A DNA stretch of 64,000 nt, taken from positions 23,134,237 to 23,198,236 of the forward strand of contig CM048844.1 of NCBI GenBank assembly GCA_026545765.1, in the 5' to 3' direction. This document shows positions 1-12,187 of the stretch, in pieces. Source of the stretch: Plantago major (Eukaryota; Streptophyta; Magnoliopsida; Lamiales; Plantaginaceae). The notes under the pieces were generated by a model. That model saw only the letters and a program-made list of their open reading frames with translations, searched no databases and had not been told where the DNA came from. Made by a program: the position numbers and the translations under genes. Every line of letters begins with the position of its first letter. Position 1 is the stretch's first letter.

Positions 1-1261
1 CAAGCTAAGTACTTCCTATTCTCAATAACCTTGGAGTTATTCCTCAGTTTCCCAAATCAAGTACTTCCTATACTCCGGTAACCTTGGAGTTATTCCCTGA
101 TTTTTCAAACTAAGTACTTCCATACTCACGCTTGATTATGGTGTTGGTTTAGGTTTGAGTTGTCAGATGAGCGTCTTAATAACTTTTCAGTTAATCAGAT
201 AGCTCTGTGAATCAAGTATACTTAATACACTTTTCAATGTTTGGTATCTTGTTCTTTTTACTGACCCAAGTCTTAGATAAATGTTCTAGAGAATGAATCT
301 CAGATACTTGATCTTTCAATTCAACTCTTTCACATATAGCTGTGCTTGTTTAGGATCAGGACACTTAGAACTTCAGTGTTACTCAAGATCAAGAGCTTTG
401 GTCGCAACAGAAAGCTTTGATAATAAGTAAGTTGCTTTGAGAGAGTAAGATAATCAGATATCGTATGCAGTTCAAGGTCTTGTGTTCTGAGTTGTGTGTT
501 CCGTGTATCTTCTCAAGCTGTCTAAGTGTTGATATTTATAGATGAATTTGAGTGCCGTTTGAATAGTATCCGTTAGGCTCAAATTCAAACTATCGATATC
601 TGTATAATCATCAGATTTTGTCTTCTTCTCGGAAGTTGCTTTTATTCGAGACATCTCATTCGTGCATTAAATGCATTGTACTATACTTTTTGTCCTGTAG
701 TGTCAACGGAACTATGCTTTATATCAGAGACTAGTGTTATCTGATTCTTTGCACGTCCTTATCTTCATTCTTCAGATACCACTTGTATTTTATTGAAACA
801 ACTTTGTTTGCAATATATATTTCTCTTTCAGAAACGTGGTTAAAGCTCAAGGTATCTGAGAATAGATATTTGTGGACACTTTCCTTGTTTTCAGATATGT
901 ATCTTATTTCTCAGATATCTCTTGTGACACAGTTTGTTTGAAACTGTTCGCGTCTACAAGATATCTGGCTAAGATATCTGAACAACAGATTCAGTAATCT
1001 TGTGCAGTTTTCTTCAAGTCTTCAATTGATGTTGAGCTTTCTGCTTGGATGTCTTCTTCTTGGTCTTCTCTTCATAAAATAAAAATTACATTTCGAGACC
1101 TAACATCCTATACAAGATTAGCTAGACTAACATACTTAGTGGGTTTCCTCTTTTACAATGTTCAAGTGAACCAAGAGTACTAATCACCTTTCTGAGACTA
1201 AGATAAGTCATCATGTTGCTGAACAAAATCTAAACAGATATTCTTAACAAAATATCTAACA
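1..1261 (-). repeat. Downstream (3') LTR of the Sirevirus-type element, cut by window edge
   Basis: Matches 14257-15521 almost base for base and ends at the same ATATCTAACA. About 430 bp of it should lie left of the window. The polypurine tract directly adjoins it at 1262, which shows which LTR is which. Confidence 0.9.
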
Positions 1262-1276
1262 AATTTCCCCCATTTT
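1262..1276 (-). other. Polypurine tract of the Sirevirus-type element
   Basis: Read on the minus strand this is AAAATGGGGGAAATT, directly before the TGTTA start of the downstream LTR. It is the expected plus-strand priming site. Confidence 0.75.
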
Positions 1277-1917
1277 GATCAGTCAACGATGACTATCTTC
1301 CCTATTACAAATCTGGATGAGGAAACAATCCATCACTTAATCATTTCTTAAGATCTTTCAAATCATATAATTAAGTGCAGAAAGTAGACATCAACCAAAT
1401 CACAAGGTGTGATCTTTGCTGACAAGTTATCTTTTATAGAATACTATATGAGAGTAAGTTCTTCAGATAAGTCGCAACTTAAGATTACAGATAACTTTAA
1501 TACAGGATACAGTTAAGCTCAGTCAGCAAAAATACAAAAACTACATAGTAAATTAGGACAACAGGAGTAACCAAGCTCCAAGTAAACATCCTAATAGACT
1601 AGTCTTCAAGTCTTCAATCTTCAAGTCTTCAACAGTGTTTCTATGGATCAGTCTGCAAATTTCCCATCTCCAAACCTTTTGATGTCATCAGAATAATCAT
1701 AAAGAAGAGTTCTGACAAGCATCTCTGTTTCTCTGGCAAATCCACAGACCTCTTTGTAGGTTTTGGTAGGATTTTTCTTGGCAAAATGCTTGACCCATAG
1801 GTACTTTCCCCATTTCCAGGCATGCTCTATTCTGATATCTGAAAGCTTGAAGTATTCATAGATAATCTTCAGATATCGATGTCACCCTGTATGGATCTTC
1901 CGTCGAGATAGAACGAC

Positions 1918-4900
1918 TCATGAGGGTTCCACAAGTCTTGGTCTTGTGCCTCTCGTGATATTCAGAATTTTGTGCACATCATCTGGCTTTCCATATGGAC
2001 AATCATCAGAGAGGTCCTTCTTCATGGCTTCAGTTCTCTTGACAACTTCAAAATCCAACCATGCTTTGATGTGATTGGTGTTGATCAAGGTAGGTTTATT
2101 CTTTCTCCATGCCATAAGTTGTTTAAGGATTGGTTCTGGAAATCTTGAATTTACCAATAGATGCTTAAGTTCCAGAATCCAATAGCCATTTTTCTGATTG
2201 ATGCACCTGTAGACAGAGGAGTCATTGTCATACTTCACATACTCAATTTTGGCTTCTTCCGGCACGAGTGGAAGTTGACTTTGTCTTTGCTCGACTCTCT
2301 CATTCCTTTTCATCTAGAATTCTCTTTGGGGTTGTTGTGAAGAACCACCACCTGGATAGACTTGGTATTTCCATAGGGTGTTTTAGGCGCTAGGGCTTTG
2401 CAGCTATGGGCTCGATTAGGCTTTCAATTTTCCTTTTTACGTGAAGAGGAGCTTCATCTTCATCGATCTCTTCATCATCATCAAGATCAATTCTTGTGAG
2501 ATCTTTGCGCCTTCTTCATTGCCACAGGACTTGATTTGACCTTCTTCTTCTTCTTGGAAGATTCATCAATCCTCTAACTTGTCTTCTCCTTGGAGCCTTG
2601 GTACTCCTTGGAGGTTTCGTGCCATGGCCCTTGTTACCATTTGGTTCCTTCAAGAGGTCTCTGGAAGCTTGGCTTGAGGAGGGTTCATTGATTCGAGTGG
2701 TGGTGGAAGTTTTTCTTCTTCCTTCGAGCCGCACTCAGAGATTTCTTCTTGTTTTCATCTCCTTCTTCCCATTCCCCAGCGTTGAGGTCCAGATTTGTAC
2801 TTTCTTTCCCTTAGTCATTGTTGGTGACTCGGTCTCATAAAGGAATCAGAGAGAGTTAAAATGCCCTTGTAAATAGTAAAGCGTGACCAACTTCAAGTTC
2901 GGCTTTGAGCTCGATTTTGCTTGATAAGTCCATTGTCCTTATCGGTGAGCTCGCCAATGGGCCTAGGATGGCATCTGCTTTTCCAAGATGTAACTTGCCT
3001 CTTGAAAAGCTTTTTCACTAAAGACACATCATCGTCCTTATCATTCCGGATCTTTCCGAGCAATGACCATGCTAGTTGTTCTCGAGTGATGAGCTCATGA
3101 ACTTTCTCATTCGAGGGACCGAGGCAATTACTTCCTTGTTCTGTGAAGACATCTCCTTATTCAGAGTAGCAGTACTTGGTACTGCTCATGTATTCATGGG
3201 AGTGGACGTTTGGCAGTTTGTTGAAGATTGTAGGAGCAATCAACTTTCTTTTCAAGTGAGAAACCGCTAGATGTTCATGGCGGTGCTCGCCAAAGTCTTG
3301 TCTTCTTCATCATCCGAGTGATTAGCCGGTGATCTTCATCCTCTTGGACATTTTCATCGATCGTATCAAGTCCAAAGAACCATCTCGGAGATTGGTTTCT
3401 TGCCTTTTGGGAGGAGGATGGTACTTCTTTCAAGATGATGCGCTTAGCATCATGCTTGACTTCAGATACTTCTTCAGTATCGAGTTCTTTGGTGATCTCT
3501 TGTACAGCGTCCGTAGCTCTTTAACCTCAGAGTAAGCAATCATTTCTTCTAAGTATAGATCTTGTAGTTGATCAATCTTATCTTTGGATTTAGCTATTTG
3601 ATCTTCCAGTTGAAGATGGAGCATTGTTCTTCTTCCAACTTATGCGAGTTGAGCACTTCGGTCCGAGTGTTTAATATTTTCGATTGGTTTCCTCGAAGCT
3701 CAACTACTTGTTCAAGATAATGCGTGTTGGTTAGAAGATGGATGAGTAGATTTACGAGGTGATGAAGACGAGATTTCGTGAAGTCTTCTCGGTTTGCTTT
3801 TCAACGGTGAGGCATTGTTTCTGTGAAATTCCTCCGGTCCACAGTGCGAGGCATCATCATCATCCTTTTGTCATTATCATCCTTTTGGTGATGGTCGGTG
3901 GGAGGTTCATCAAAGTAATTTTCATTCATTTCTTCCTCCTCATCATCTTCAGATACAAGATTGATCACTTCCGGGATAGTGATCTTCTGCCCATTAACTT
4001 CTTCTTGTTCAGAAGGTATGAATTGAAGAGTCAAAGGCGGCCGGCTTGAATGCCATCGTAATCTTATCGACCATCGCCTGCTCAAAGGCATGTATCAAAC
4101 TATGCACTACTTCTCCGAAAAGTCCTTGTGTAGTAGAATCATGTATATTGTTACGTAGGAACATTGCTTGGACATATGTTTCCAGGTCAAGAGCTCATGC
4201 TCGTCTGGTTGGTTGATCAGTGATTCTCAATATTTCAGAGAGATCAGAGCACCTTAACTTCTGCCATTTCTTGAAGCATTGAATATGCTTTGGCAAGGTG
4301 TGAGCTTTGAAGAAGTGAAGTAGTCCTTGTTTCTTCAATGGGAACACCTTTGCATCTGTTTGAGCCTGAAAGAAAGAGTTTTGAGTGAGTTTCAAAACTT
4401 TTGTAGATATCTGAGTAGAAGTGTAGTTTAGTTTCTGAGTTACCTGAGTAAGAACATCAGGCTCAGATACTTGTTCTACCGAGACGATTGGTGTCTCAGA
4501 TATCTTGTTGTGAGGTGGAGACTTGGAAGTCTGGTCCTCATCAACCTTTCTTTCTTGAACCTGAGATAAATACAATACTTAGGAAATAGTTTGAAAGAAT
4601 CTATGCATAAATATGCTTTTAATGAATTCTGATTTGAGCTACTTACTTCCTCATCAGGAAGCTAAGATTCATTTTCTCGAAACTTGTGCGCTTCGGTGTT
4701 CTTTCGAGTGATGTTGCCTTAGGGGCTTCATCAATTTCCATTGATGCAGGGGAAGTCGCAACTTTATCCCCTTGCATTTCTACTTCTGAAATAGCCTGTA
4801 AGTAGAAAGTATTGAATATGAGAAGAGATAAAAGATAAACCAGGATGAAGAATACTTGTCACTTGATTGTCATATACCTTCAAGTTTGAAGGCTCAGTGA

Positions 4901-6975
4901 TGTGTTCTTCAGAAACCTTGTTGGTTTCTGGGTTTATCTCTGGCATTTCTGCCTTATCTTCTTCCATCTCAGTTGGAGCCTGTTAGAAACATTTATCATG
5001 AATGAGCATACAAACATTTTTACTGAAAAGTTAGTTCTCTTTAAGAATCATTTACCTGTGGCACAGGCTCAGATTTCTCAAGAGTTGAGGTTGAAGGAAC
5101 CTCTTTTTCAGTATCTGAGGTAAGCTTCTCAGCTTCCTCTTGTTTCTGCGTTTCTAACTCAGCCTGTAACAAAGAAATTCTTATAATGTAACAAGATTTA
5201 TAAGTATAAATTTTTTCACAAGGTAAGAGTTAAACCAGTCATTTACCTGAGCAGTTTCAGGCTGATTGGTCTCTGGAACTTGTGACCTTTCTATACATTG
5301 GTCGTCTTGTCCCAGTGCAGTTTCTTTGTTTGAAGTTTCTGGTACTTCACACCTTTCCTGAGTATGCAACTCAGTTGCCTCCCCTGGTTGATCATTCTGA
5401 GTAGGTGTCTCAGTTTGATCCCTCTCATTGAGTTGGGGAACCTGCTCAATTACAGGATTTTCTTCAGCATACTGTATTGCTGGTAATTCAAAATGGAGTT
5501 CATTTACCATTTCATCAACCACTTGTGGCTGTTGTGGTTGTTGTGTTTGTGGTTGTTGTGGTTATGCAGGCGTAAGATTGATCAGTAGAATGTTCTTCCA
5601 GATTTTTAGATGTGGCGTTTCCATCAGCATCTGCCAACACTAAAATACCACTCATCAGGGCTTTGTGAAGTTGTGCAAAAGAGTCATTCCCTGATGTTGT
5701 GTTTGCACCAACAACCTTTGCTATAGGTTCAGCAACCTGTGGTTTACAACCTTCGTCAGAGCTCTCATCAGCATTGGGAACTGATTGGTCCATTACTCCT
5801 GCGGTTTCTGCAGATGGGGCTTGGTGCTTTTCACCACTCTTGGCAGCATTTATGAGTTCATCAGCAAGGCTTTCTGCATTAGTCGCAACATTTCTGAAAG
5901 CACTTTCTCTTGCTGAGTCTACTTGTTCAGTAGTTGATAACTCTTTTGCAGCATTGATGAGTTCATCTGCCATTATCAGTTCATCGGCAATGCCTGTAGA
6001 TATCTGAGAATTGACAACCTCTTTGGGTGTGTCTTCTGATTTGCCAGCAGACTTCTTTCTTGAAGTTCTTGGCTTCTTAGTCGCAACCTTTTCTTCAGAT
6101 ATCTTTTCAGATTTTCTCTTCTTAGGACCTTTCTGAGACCCAGTAACCTTTTTCATCAGATTTGTATACTCATACTTGTAGAGTAAGTTACTGTTGGCTA
6201 TTTCAGCCGTCTCTCTGAGCTCAATGCCAAGCTTTTCCAGCAAGTAGCATATCTTCAGACCATAACCTACTGTGGCCTTTGGCTCAGCTAGTCCTTTGAC
6301 AATCTTAGGCTCGAAGCCTTGAATCTTCTTCACAAATTTCATGAAGGCGTACTTTCCCCAGTTAAAAGGGTTTTCCAGCCTTTTGTCTTGTTGATTCAGC
6401 AAGAACATCATGATCCATCGTTCTTGGCTTATCTGGTCAGCACCTCCTTGTAGACCATCAAAGCATCTGTGAAGAATGCAAGCTAGTACATCCCAGTGAA
6501 CCAACAGATGTCTGGTTCGGATGTCAGCAAGCTTGAACTCAGTGGGTGTATCTGATTTTTCAAGATCACACACGTCACTGTAAAGTTCTTTAACACCTTC
6601 AAGGAGTTCATCATCCTTGGTGTTTATTTCAAAATCCTTTCCAAGATTTTGAACCTCAAACAACTTACAGAAAGTTGTTAAGTCCAGAAGAATTTCCTTT
6701 CCTTGGACTGAGGTTTTGATAGACACTATTTCAGTGCCTTCAGAAACACATGAAATAATCCTGGAGTTGTTGTAAAATTCCAACACACCAAGTGATGAAA
6801 TTCCACTTGGGCGAGCAGATAGAAAACCCTTGATTTGTGCCTTTTCAAGCATGTCAAGAATCAATTTTCTGTCAGTTTGGTTTTCTATTGCAGCAGTGAG
6901 GTATTCCTCAACCATGGCACCACCCCAAATCATTATGTGACCTGAAGTCCAATGGTCGATTAAAACTCCTACCAA
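1918..6975 (-). mobile_element. Accessory coding region after pol in the Sirevirus-type element (fossil)
   Basis: About 5 kb of coding-like sequence follows pol in the same sense. The longest open part, 5515-6975 (486 residues), begins with a folded-looking domain (FLSARPSGIS, LEFYNNS, then a Leu/Trp-rich part) that resembles plant transposon-associated accessory proteins. It continues into Lys-rich, then Ala/Glu-rich, then Thr-rich tails. Downstream come short acidic Glu/Pro/Thr-rich segments separated by 75-85-bp gaps with GT and AG borders. A further conserved-looking segment lies at 1918-2313 (131 residues, KNGYWILELKHLL). Some Sireviruses carry an extra or envelope-like gene here; no clear membrane segment was seen, so I do not call it an envelope. 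The region is broken, most heavily at 2.3-4.1 kb. Confidence 0.55.
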
Positions 6976-7757
6976 TGATTGTTAACAATAACCAACTCGG
7001 TGCTTGCTTTTCATACCGGTGGAGGATGGATTTACGTCGAAGTGTTCTTGGAGGCCATCTCTTTATATAGTGTAGGGAATTGAAATTGGTGTTTGAAAGA
7101 GATGTGATTCAGTGATTCTTTTCAGAAAAACTTAATCTGATTTGCAGAGATTGTAGAGGGTTTGCAGAGAATCAAGAGAGAATTTGCTATTTTTGTGCAA
7201 GAAGAAATTTCGGATTAGGCAAAAGTGATTTCATTTGCCAAAATCCTATATATATAGCAGTTGAATCCCAGCATAAATACATACAAATTGATTTTGTGTA
7301 TGCGTATACGTGATTTGCAAACAGGCGTGAGCAAAAGCTAGTTCGGCATTAAATGCTTAGTGGGCCATGTCTGAATTTCAACAGTCCACTATTTACTGTG
7401 AATCAATTTCCACCGTACAGATCAATCGCTTAACTTCATCGAGGGTCACCATTGCATCTTCAGCAATGATCACAATCAGCAAGTGTAATTGTGCCCATTT
7501 AATGAGTTTTGGCGACTTGCTATCTGAATCACCATTCTGTATGAGCAAGGACACTGTTCGCATCTGAATCTGTCTTATACTTAGGATTTTTCCAAGATTT
7601 TCATCAAGATAGAAATAATGCGAGTTTCAAGAGAGTAGTTGACTGCAGATAGTTATACTATTCTCTTTTGTGTTCCCCGTTTATAGAATGATTTAGATAT
7701 CTGAGTTCCCGTCTCAGAGATCTTAAGCTATCTTTTTGCTCTTTACCCTTTTTGACT

Positions 7758-7907
7758 TCTGGATTCCCGTTCCAGATTTCTCTTTTCTCTTTTCTGGATA
7801 CCCGTTCCAGATACCTCTTCTCTGGATGCCCGTTCCAGATTTCTCTTTTCTCTTTTCTGGATACCCGTTCCAGATGCCTCTTCTCTGGATGCCCGTTCCA
7901 GATACCT
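7758..7907 (+). repeat. Minisatellite of about 62 bp period inside the Sirevirus-type element
   Basis: Five copies of the word CCCGTTCCAGAT occur at alternating spacings of about 35 and 27 bp, giving a higher-order unit of about 62 bp (TTTCTCTTTTCTCTTTTCTG alternating with a shorter linker). It sits just downstream of RNase H in the element's reading sense and probably lies in its non-coding part. Confidence 0.85.
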
Positions 7908-7915
7908 GAACTCTT

Positions 7916-8461
7916 TCAGTTCATTGGTAGTTCCATTAGTCCAAGACTATGTCTTAAGGCTAAGAATCTACTTTCTTGTAGTGGCTTAGTGAAAATATCT
8001 GCAAGTTGGTCTTGAGTGCCAATCTTGAGTATCTCTATATTGCCTTTTTCAACATGGTCTCTGATGAAGTGATGTCTAACATCAATGTGCTTTGTTCTGG
8101 CATGAAATTTAGGATTCTGTGTAATCGCAATAGCACTTGTGTTGTCACAGAAAATGGGAGTTTTCTTCTCATCGAGTCCATAGTCTTTAAGTTGTTGTTG
8201 TATCCACAGAATTTGTGTTGCACAACAACCAACAGCAATATATTCAGCCTCTGTGGTAGAAGTCGCAATTGAGTTTTGCTTCTTGCTAAACCATGAGATA
8301 AGTCTAGTGCCCAGAAACTGACAAGTTCCTGAGGTGCTTTTCCTATCAAGCAATGATCCAGCATAATCAGCATCTGAGTACCCAGCTAAACTCAATCCAC
8401 TTTCTTTAGGATACCACAATCCTACATCTAATGTACCCTTCACATACCTTAATATTTTCAT
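7916..8461 (-). mobile_element. RNase H region of the Sirevirus-type element (fossil)
   Basis: Carries the copia RNase H landmarks in order: GYSDADYAGSLLDRKSTSG, the TTEAEYIA box, and KHIDVRHHFIRD near the end. It is the best-conserved coding part of the element and lies directly downstream of the reverse transcriptase, as expected. Confidence 0.9.
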
Positions 8462-9500
8462 AGCAATGTTGTAGTGTGTTGCATTGGATTTGTCTGAAAT
8501 CTAGCACATGCTCCAACGGCATATTGAATATCAGGTCTACTTGCAGTGAGGTAAAGTAGTGAACCTATCAATTTCCTATACTTATGTTCTTCAACACTCT
8601 TGTCTGATTCAGTATAGGTCATTTTGGTTCCAATGCTCATAGGTATCTTAGCATTCTTTTCAGAAGGCTTAAGATTGAATTTTGTGAGCATGCCTTTTGC
8701 ATACTTTGTTTGACTAATGAATATTCCATCATTGAGTTGCTTGACTTGCAATCCTAGGAAATAATTCATTTCTCCCATCATGCTCATCTCAAACTTGCTT
8801 TTCATGAGATTTGCAAAGTCATTACAAAGTTGCTTGTCCTTAGATCCAAATATGATGTCATCAACATATACTTGAACTAAGAGTAGTTTCCCATCATGAT
8901 TTAAGGTAAATAAAGTTTTATCAACTTCACCTTTCTTGAAACCACTTTCCAGAAGGTACTTGGCCAAAGTGTCATACCATGCTCTTGGAGCTGTTTGATC
9001 CATCTGAGCTTTACATGGTTTATAGACCATTCTACTTTCGAGAAACTTCAAAGCCGGTGGTTGCTCAACATAAACTTCTTACGCAAGTTCACCGTTTAGG
9101 AATGCACTTTTGACATCCATCGATAAACTTTGAAATCTTTATGAGTCAAAAGGCTAGAAAGAGTCTTATTGCATCCAATCGCAACTTGGTGCATATGACT
9201 CATCAAAATCTAAGCCTTGATGCAGGTAAATCCCTTGGCAACCAATCTTGCTTTGTTTCTGGTTATTTCACCAGATTCATTCATCTTGTTTCTGAAAACC
9301 CATTTAGTTCCAATCACAGATATTCCTTCTATAAATGGAACTAGTTTCCAGACTTTGTTTCTCTCAAATTGATCCAACTCTTCTTGCATTGCAGAGATCC
9401 AGTCTTGATCTCCTAGTGCTTCTTCTATATTTTTAGGTTCAATATTCGAGATGAAACATCCAAAGAGAGAGTTAGCATTTTCAGCTATTGCTCTCCTAGT
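8458..9500 (-). mobile_element. Reverse transcriptase region of the Sirevirus-type element (fossil)
   Basis: The segment 8458-9051 contains the catalytic box LLLVQVYVDDIIFGS with the YVDD core, and downstream the copia motif KYRKLIGSLLYLTASRPDI. The sequence toward 9500 still resembles the N-terminal part of copia reverse transcriptase. Broken. Confidence 0.85.
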
Positions 9501-9521
9501 CCTAACACCCTGATTAATTGG

Positions 9522-10918
9522 TCAAATTATATCCTTTGTAGGATGATCTTTGATCCATTTCATCATAGGTTTAGTGCTAGTAGGATCAATATCCAGGTGA
9601 TCTGAATGTGAATCACTAAGATTTTGATTTGATACTTTTTCAGTATCTGAGATATCTGACATATGGGAAATGTCATGGATATCTGACACTTTTTCAGTGT
9701 TAGAGATATCTGAGACATGCATTTCAGCATTCTTATTTTCAGATACCTTTTCATGATGAAGGTTCTCAGTAACCTGTTCCATTTCTGGAAAACTCATAGG
9801 AAATTCCTCATCATGTTTGTGAGTCATCTTGTTGTTACTAGGCTTTTCAAGCTTTTCTACGTCAGAGTCATCCTCACTTTCAATAATGATGTTTTTCCTT
9901 TCTGAGTATTCTTCTTTAGGATCCCTCAGTAATAGTTCTTTGAACCTTTCTGAGAGTTCATCAATAGGAGGTGTTTTCTTACTTCCTTCATAGAATACAA
10001 CATGAACTGATTCTTCAATTTTCTTTGTTCTTTTGTTGTAAACTCTGTAAGCTTTGCTGTTTGTGGAATAGCCAAGAAAAACACCTTCATCTGCCTTTGG
10101 TTGAAATGTTCTCAGATAATCTTTCCCATTGTTTAGAACAAAACATCTACAACCAAATACTCTCAGATGTTTGATATTAGGGGGTCTACCAACCAAGATT
10201 TCATAGGGGGTCCTGTCATGGTGTTTGTTTATCAAGCATACATTACGAGTGTAGTTTGTGTTTACTGACTTCAACCCAATAAATTTCACTTATCTCGATG
10301 TCACCAAACATTGTCCTTGCGGCTTCTTTAAGGGTTCTGTTTTCCTTTCGCAACACCATTTTGTTGAGGTGTTCTTACAGAGGAAAGTTGGTGTTGTATA
10401 CCTTTTGGTACAAAACTCCTTTATGTCTTGGTTGACAAAGTCGATTACCATGGTGCATTACGATTGGATACCTTGTCATTTTCATGACTTCAAGCTTTTT
10501 CAAAGAGTTTGGTATATCCACCACGGCATCAGTTGTGTTTCGAAAGACAACCCAAGTGAATCTTGAGAAGTCATCTACAACAACTGGACCATACTTCTTT
10601 CCCGCATAACTAGTTCAGATGATTCAAATAGATCCATGTGTAAAAGTTACGTTGGTCTAACACTAGAGTGTCGATTTTGGACTTGAAAGAGATCTTAGAT
10701 TGTTTCCCCATCGTGGTGAGCAGATACCATCCTTTTGAAAGATGTTGGGAAGACCAATCACTAACTCTTTCTTGCAAGTCTATTCGAGTTTTGAAGTTCA
10801 AGTGACTCATTCTTTTGTGCCATAACCGTGCTCTTACGTGACCAGATTGACTCACCATGAGACATTCTTGATTGTGGCGATGCCCAATCAACATAAAAAG
10901 GCGCCTTTCGCCGACCAA
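9522..10918 (-). mobile_element. Pre-integrase and integrase region of the Sirevirus-type element (fossil)
   Basis: The stretch at 10610-10918 carries the gag-pre-integrase signature around LWHKRMSHLNF. The stretch at 9522-10289 carries the late integrase core motif TPYEILVGRPPNIKHLRVFG followed by a long Ser/Asp/Glu-rich linker. That linker also contains many copies of a Ser-Asp-Ile repeat encoded by the same GATATCTG words that fill the LTR. It is broken in several places. Confidence 0.75.
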
Positions 10919-12187
10919 CTAAGGTATCTGCTTTGACTCATTGTCAATTAGTTTGCGATTTAGCTTTGAATTTTATAGTAAAACCCTTGTCGCAAACCGG
11001 CTCATGCTAAATAGATTGTATTTCAAATCCTTAACATATGTACGTCGGTGATTGTTAAAGTTCCCAATTTAGCGTTACCAAATCCCGAGAGGATTTAATT
11101 CTCCTCAAGAAATCGATATCCGGTCCCGTGTTGCAAGCTTTGTAATGAACCAGATTTGCTTTGTCTCTGTCATGTGCTTTCGCATCCACTATCAAATAGC
11201 CATTGTGCTTTAGTCCAGAAGCATTACGCACACTGTGAAGCAGGAGATTAGGTTCTCATATCTTTGATGGAACCATCAGAATCAAAAGTTCTTCCAGTAG
11301 GAATCCATTTTTGAATGAATTTCTTCGAAATATGCTTTTGTCTGACAAGAACGTAAGGAGGAATTCTTTTTGAAAGAAAGTTATCATTAGTAAGAATTAT
11401 TTTCTTTCTTGGTGTGTTCCTAGGTGCTCCATATGATGATTTCAGATACCTGTCAGGTTTCTGAGTTTGCTTTTCAGCAAACTTAGCCTTCCTTGCCAGA
11501 TTTCTTCTAGCCCCGGCATTCAGATTTTCAGTGGCTTGATTTAACTTCCACTTCTGATAATTGCTTTGAGCAATTCTAGCTTTCAGCCATCGTTCTTGCT
11601 CCTGCTTGTACTCATGAGCAAGTTGTTTTCCGATGCCTTTGTAGCCAATGCCGTTTCGAGCACTTGAAGCTATCTGAGATTTTCTCAGCAGCTTTGCTAG
11701 TCTCTGGTTGATCCAATTTCTTTCCAGAAAAAGTGACATGGGAGAATTTGCCAGCTCCTGCAATTCTACCTTTTTGAGAGACATAGCACTGTGGGTGTTT
11801 ACACTTTTCAGTGTTGTGTTTCTTTTCGACGTACCAACAGTTTTGTTTTGACTTGTTTTTCCCACAAAGGTCTAGTCGAATCGCTTTCCTTTGTCAACAA
11901 TCTTTGTCTTTTCACCGATACAATAGATTGCATGGGAACCGTCTTCTTGAGTACTTACAAATGTTCTTTTCTCCTTACTCTTATTGAGTGATAGAACAAT
12001 CATGCGTATTCAAATTCAAGTCCGTTCTTTTCTGAAGAATCTCTTAAGTAAGATTGTACTTCAGTAAGAGTGTCACTAGCTTTGGCATAAGATTGAAAAG
12101 ATAGTTCTTTCTTCTTGAGTTCCTTGTTTTCAGAAAGAAGATTTTCATAATTCTTTCGTAACTCAGCCATTGCTTCTTCATGTGACT

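Noticed and set aside
2598-4049. Several plus-strand frames of 60-100 codons at 2.6-4.0 kb
   Set aside because: They are complements of the acidic, low-complexity accessory region of the fossil element and show no conserved motif.
7752-8015. Plus-strand frame with FPFQISLFSFLDTRSR repeats
   Set aside because: An artefact of the minisatellite read in the wrong sense; the element is coded on the minus strand.
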